64,000 bases of DNA from NCBI RefSeq assembly GCF_009796285.1, contig NZ_CP047020.1:7998001-8062000 (forward strand), read 5' to 3'. Position numbers and translations under genes: made by a program. The notes under the pieces are model-generated. The model did no database searches. It was not told the origin of the DNA and saw only the letters and a list, made by a program, of their open reading frames with translations. This document shows positions 60,679-64,000 of the stretch, piece by piece. Each line of letters starts with the position of its first letter. Position 1 is the stretch's first letter. Source of the stretch: Streptomyces broussonetiae (GTDB lineage: Bacteria; Actinomycetota; Actinomycetes; Streptomycetales; Streptomycetaceae).

Positions 60679-61788
60679 ATGAGGAATCCACCTGCCGGGA
60701 CCCACCGGTCCAAGGGCCGGCGCCGCACGTCCCGGGCCCGACGTCGGATCATCGGGGCGGCGTCCGCGGCCACGCTCGGACTGATCGCCTGGCAGGTGAT
60801 GAGCCACTACGAGATCCCGCCGTTCACGGACAAGGGCGACCCGGTCACCTACGACCGGGCCGCCGACGGCGCGCAGGACGGCAAGGGCGCGAAGGCCGCC
60901 GACTCCAAGTCGCTGATGCCCACGGGCCCCAGGGCCGAGTTCAAGAACGTCAAGACCCTGAGCGACGGCACCCACGTCAGCGTCGTCACCCTGGACGGAC
61001 CCAAGTCCGGGTTCAAGGGCAAGGTGTGGGTCTGGGCGCCCAAGGAGTACCAGGACGCGAAGTTCGCCGCGAGCGGCTTCCCCGTGATGATCGCCCTGCC
61101 CGGTGGCCCCGGCAACGACAGCAACTACTGGTCGGTGGGCGAGTTCGGCCCGGACCGGCTCTCGCTGGAGAAGAGCGTCTCCAAGTGGTACGAGCAGGGC
61201 AGGAGCAAGCCCTTCCTGCTGGCCATGCCGATCCTCAATCCGGGCCCGGACACGCACGGCATCTACTGGGACGCCAGTGACATCCCCGACCAGCCGAAGA
61301 TGGGCACCTGGCTGACAGAGGACGTCCCGGACCTGATGAAGGCCAACTTCCGTACGATCAAGGACCGTGCGGGCTGGAGCTACATGGGCTCCTCCACCGG
61401 CGGCTTCGCCAGCCTGAAGGCCGTCCTCAAGCACCCCGACAGGTTCAAGACGGCCATCGCCAACGGCCCCGACATCGTCCCCGACTCCCCGCTGTGGCGG
61501 GGCCACGAGAAGGAGATGGCGGAGAACAACCCCAAGGTGCTGGCCAAGCGGCTGGCGGCCACGAAGGGGCCGGACGTCTACGTCGCGTTCCAGGTCGGAA
61601 CGAGGGAGAACCCCGTGACCGTCAACGCCGTCAAGAACTTCATGGCCGCCTACGGCAAGGGCCCCGTCCACACCAAGCTGTGGGAGATACCCGGCGGCAC
61701 CCACAACGGCGCCACCTACCTCAGGGAAATGGAGGAGCCCATGCAGTGGATCAGCGAGCAGATGGAGGGCCCCACGCCGTCCTCCTGA
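60679..61788 (+). CDS. Membrane-anchored esterase, esterase-D/antigen-85-like alpha/beta hydrolase
   Basis: A 369-residue protein. An Arg-rich N-terminus (GRRRTSRARRRIIG) followed by a hydrophobic segment to about residue 45 acts as a signal anchor; the rest is extracellular. The nucleophile lies in MGSSTGGFAS, with LPGGPGNDSNYW upstream and a late His in GGTHNGATY, as in the antigen 85/esterase D group. It may act on cell-wall lipids or surface esters, which fits the neighbouring polymer genes. ATG 60679 follows GGAG by seven bases and is preferred over upstream in-frame starts. Confidence 0.8.
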   Translation: MRNPPAGTHRSKGRRRTSRARRRIIGAASAATLGLIAWQVMSHYEIPPFTDKGDPVTYDRAADGAQDGKGAKAADSKSLMPTGPRAEFKNVKTLSDGTHVSVVTLDGPKSGFKGKVWVWAPKEYQDAKFAASGFPVMIALPGGPGNDSNYWSVGEFGPDRLSLEKSVSKWYEQGRSKPFLLAMPILNPGPDTHGIYWDASDIPDQPKMGTWLTEDVPDLMKANFRTIKDRAGWSYMGSSTGGFASLKAVLKHPDRFKTAIANGPDIVPDSPLWRGHEKEMAENNPKVLAKRLAATKGPDVYVAFQVGTRENPVTVNAVKNFMAAYGKGPVHTKLWEIPGGTHNGATYLREMEEPMQWISEQMEGPTPSS

Positions 61789-61868
61789 GCCCACGAAGGA
61801 TCACAGAGATCCCACAAGAACCGCCCCTACGGTGCCGCGACGGAAGTCGGCAACGAGGGGGGAGCACC

Positions 61869-63128
61869 GTGGACCGTTCACGTCGTCTGGGCGGACGCTA
61901 CTGTCTGGAACAGGTCCTGGGTCAAGGGGGGATGGCCGAGGTGTGGCTGGCGTACGATCTGCTGCTGTTCCGCCAGGTCGCCGTGAAGACGCTCCGGCCG
62001 GAACTGGCGGCCGATACCGAACACTGGGCGCGTTTTCGCCGTGAGGTCGTCTCGGCGGCCCTGCTGGGCCACCCGTCCGTCGTCGCCGTCTACGACGCGG
62101 GCGAGGACACGATCGACGGCCACCTCGTCCCGTACCTCGTGATGGAGTACGTCAAGGGCACCACGCTGCTCCAACTCGTGCGCGAGGCACCGGTCGTCGG
62201 GCCCGAGCACGCCCTGGAACTCACCGCCGACGTGCTGGAGGCGCTCGACCACGCCCACCGCCACGGCATCGTCCACCGGGACATCAAACCGGCGAACGTC
62301 ATGCTCTCCCACGAGGGCACCGTGAAGGTGATGGACTTCGGCATCGCCCGCTCCGTGGACCGGGCGGGTACGACCCTCACCCGCACCTCGGTGGTGGTGG
62401 GCACGGCCGAGTACCTCTCGCCGGAACAGGCCCGGGGCGAGCAGGTGGACATCCGCACCGACCTGTACTCGACCGGCTGCCTGCTGTACGAACTGCTCAC
62501 CCGCCGCCCCCCGTTCACCGGTGACACCCCGCTGGCCGTGGCCATGAAGCACCTCTCGGAACCGCCGGTGCCCCCCTCTGCCCACGCCCCGCAGCTGCCT
62601 GCCGCCTACGACACCCTGGTGCTGCGCGCCCTGGCCAAGGACCGTGCCGACCGTTACCAGAGCGCCGAAGAGATGCGCGAGGCCATCGGGAAGCTGCTGG
62701 CAGGCAGCGACACGGCCGCCCCCTCGGCGCTGCCGGCGCCACCCGCGACGGATCGGCACACCCGGGTGCCGCCGCCCCCGGACCCCCGGAAGGAACGCCC
62801 CGTGCGCCGCCGGCGCATCCGCCGGCCACTGCAGGCGATGGCGGTGCTGCTGGGGGCCGCCGTGTGCACCTACGCGATCACCGGGTACCACGCTCCTGCT
62901 CGTCCCCGGGTCGCGGCACCCTCGCTGATCGGCGAGACGATGACCGAAGCCCGCTCGAGCGCCGCGGCAGCCGGCGTACGCGTCCAGCCCATCCGGCACC
63001 GAGCCTGCCCTCGCCCCGGCACGCCCGTCGGCCGCGTATGCGAGCAGACACCCTCGCCCGGCAGCCAGGTGCCCGGTCATACCGTCCTGCGGGTCGTCCT
63101 GTCCCAGGGCGCACCTCGACAGAGGTAG
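61869..63128 (+). CDS. Eukaryotic-type Ser/Thr protein kinase with one PASTA domain
   Basis: A 419-residue PknB-like kinase. The ATP loop GQGGMAEVW, Lys40 in VAVKTL, catalytic HRDIKPANVM (Asp138), DFG at 156-158 and GTAEYLSPEQARGE are intact. A Pro-rich linker leads to a basic stop and a single membrane helix (about 315-335), then one extracellular PASTA repeat with two Cys residues (HRACPRP and RVCEQTP) that could form a disulphide. PknB itself has several PASTA repeats. The start is GTG 61869 behind GGGGGGAG. It may sense cell-wall fragments. Confidence 0.92.
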   Translation: MDRSRRLGGRYCLEQVLGQGGMAEVWLAYDLLLFRQVAVKTLRPELAADTEHWARFRREVVSAALLGHPSVVAVYDAGEDTIDGHLVPYLVMEYVKGTTLLQLVREAPVVGPEHALELTADVLEALDHAHRHGIVHRDIKPANVMLSHEGTVKVMDFGIARSVDRAGTTLTRTSVVVGTAEYLSPEQARGEQVDIRTDLYSTGCLLYELLTRRPPFTGDTPLAVAMKHLSEPPVPPSAHAPQLPAAYDTLVLRALAKDRADRYQSAEEMREAIGKLLAGSDTAAPSALPAPPATDRHTRVPPPPDPRKERPVRRRRIRRPLQAMAVLLGAAVCTYAITGYHAPARPRVAAPSLIGETMTEARSSAAAAGVRVQPIRHRACPRPGTPVGRVCEQTPSPGSQVPGHTVLRVVLSQGAPRQR

Positions 63129-63134
63129 AGGTCC

Positions 63135-63167
63135 CCGTGGGCCACGGTCGCGGCCCGCGGCCCACGG
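63135..63167 (+). terminator. Hairpin terminator after the kinase gene
   Basis: Nine-base perfect inverted repeat CCGTGGGCC (63135-63143) and GGCCCACGG (63159-63167), 15-base loop, starting six bases after the kinase stop. No T-run. Confidence 0.6.
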
Positions 63168-63316
63168 AAGAGGCCGAGCCCTGATGGTTACTGGCCGGTA
63201 GATTTGGCTGGTCATGCACTCCCGGGGGCCACGTGAGTCTCTCTAGGCTCCGATCACCACACCGGATGGATGCCGTTGGGGCATCACGGTCCGATCCGAG
63301 CCTGATGGGGACACCG

Positions 63317-64000
63317 ATGACGGGTTACGGCCGTATTCGTGCGCACCTGGTCCGGGGGAGGCTGGCGGGCGCGGCGGCGGTGACCTCGGTCGCCCTGTGC
63401 GCGAGCATCGGCACGGTTCCCGCCGCAGCCACCACTTCTCCTGCGCGGTCACAGGCCGCCGTCACCGCCGGGTCGTCCTTGCGCCTGGTCGACATCCCCA
63501 TGAAGGACGGCGTGGTCCTCAAGGCCGACGTCCTGACGCCCGCCGCCGGAACACCGGGCGCCGACTCGCGCGGACGTCATCCGGTGATCGTGCAGCCCGC
63601 CTCCTGGGGGCAGAACGACCTGGAGTACGTCGCTCAGGGCCGGAAGCTGGCTGCCGACGGCTATGTGGTGGTCACCTACACGGTACGCGGATTCTGGCTC
63701 TCCGGCGGACGGGTGGACGTCGGCGGGCCCACGGATGTCGGCGACGTCTCTACCGTCATCGACTGGACCCTCGCGCACACCGAGGCCGACCCAGGGCGCG
63801 TCGGCATGCTCGGTCTGTCACTGGGCGCGGGCATGTCCCTGCTGGGTGCCGCCTCCGATCCGCGGATCAAGGCGGTGGCCGCACTGAGTGCTTGGGGTGA
63901 CCTGGTCAGCTCCCTCTACAGCGGGCAGACCCGGCATCTGCAGGCGGCGGCACTGCTCAACGCCCTGCAGGCGCCAACCGGCCGTCCGGGCGCGGAGTAC
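63317..64000 (+). CDS. Secreted CocE/S15-type hydrolase, partial (cut by window end)
   Basis: The first 228 codons of an alpha/beta hydrolase of the X-Pro dipeptidyl-peptidase/CocE group. A signal peptide is clear (basic start, hydrophobic AAAVTSVALCASIGTV, Ala-rich cleavage region near residue 38). Then come RLVDIPMKDGVVLKADV, the family lead-in VVVTYTVRGFWLSGG and the nucleophile motif GLSLGAG. Members hydrolyse esters or N-terminal dipeptides. The ATG at 63317 lies after GGGGACACC. The frame is open to the last base of the window, so the C-terminus is missing. Confidence 0.82.
   Translation, partial: MTGYGRIRAHLVRGRLAGAAAVTSVALCASIGTVPAAATTSPARSQAAVTAGSSLRLVDIPMKDGVVLKADVLTPAAGTPGADSRGRHPVIVQPASWGQNDLEYVAQGRKLAADGYVVVTYTVRGFWLSGGRVDVGGPTDVGDVSTVIDWTLAHTEADPGRVGMLGLSLGAGMSLLGAASDPRIKAVAALSAWGDLVSSLYSGQTRHLQAAALLNALQAPTGRPGAEY

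Overview
The window is high-GC actinobacterial DNA, most likely from a Streptomyces chromosome. The signs are third-position G/C bias, frequent GTG and TTG starts behind GGAGG-like ribosome sites, a SARP regulator, a PP2C phosphatase with an anti-sigma-like ATPase domain, a bacterial nitric oxide synthase and two rare TTA (bldA) codons. No tRNA, rRNA, CRISPR array or transposase was seen.

60-31085: a nonribosomal-peptide type gene cluster whose left end lies outside the window. The plus-strand block encodes a DAO-family FAD enzyme, a DapA-like aldolase, a RhaM-like mutarotase, an aldolase-HAD fusion, a broken and an intact short-chain dehydrogenase, an AsnB amidotransferase, an acireductone-dioxygenase-like cupin, a shortened ATP-grasp protein and a DDAH-like arginine hydrolase. 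It then runs into a four-gene set: cupin, methionyl-tRNA-synthetase-like enzyme, DAO oxidase fused to a binding-protein domain, and lysine N6-hydroxylase. That set matches the known lysine-dependent hydrazine (N-N bond) machinery, but here the cupin and the MetRS-like parts are separate genes. A SARP activator follows. Convergent to it is a minus-strand assembly line: MFS exporter, free PCP, C-A-PCP module, thioesterase, SDR, free A domain and free C domain. A divergent plus-strand trio (ProB, ProA, aminotransferase) probably supplies glutamate semialdehyde or a product of it. The inferred product is a hydrazine-derived small peptide; it cannot be named from the sequence.

31111-36977: a stress or signalling phosphatase, then a nitric oxide synthase with an upstream flavohaemoglobin that carries a late TTA codon, and a 0.77-kb stretch without a convincing gene but with hairpins and a promoter-like site.

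36978-46451: a Nudix hydrolase and an XRE-TetR fusion regulator, divergent from a tightly overlapped operon for acyl-CoA breakdown (dienoyl-CoA-reductase-like SDR, NDP-forming acyl-CoA synthetase, acyl-CoA dehydrogenase, enoyl-CoA hydratase, NCS1 permease, two small unknown ORFs, 3-hydroxyacyl-CoA dehydrogenase). Two inverted repeats lie in the divergent promoter region.

46540-54934: a two-component system divergent from a four-gene NRPS-independent siderophore operon (two IucA/IucC synthetases, a PLP decarboxylase, an MFS exporter). An orphan FetB-like permease follows.

56450-64000: a surface-polymer pair (glycosyltransferase/CDP-glycerol-type polymerase and a second glycosyltransferase) whose upstream regions share a near-identical 17-bp palindrome. 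Then come a membrane-anchored esterase, a Ser/Thr kinase with one PASTA domain, and a secreted CocE/S15-type hydrolase cut by the window end.
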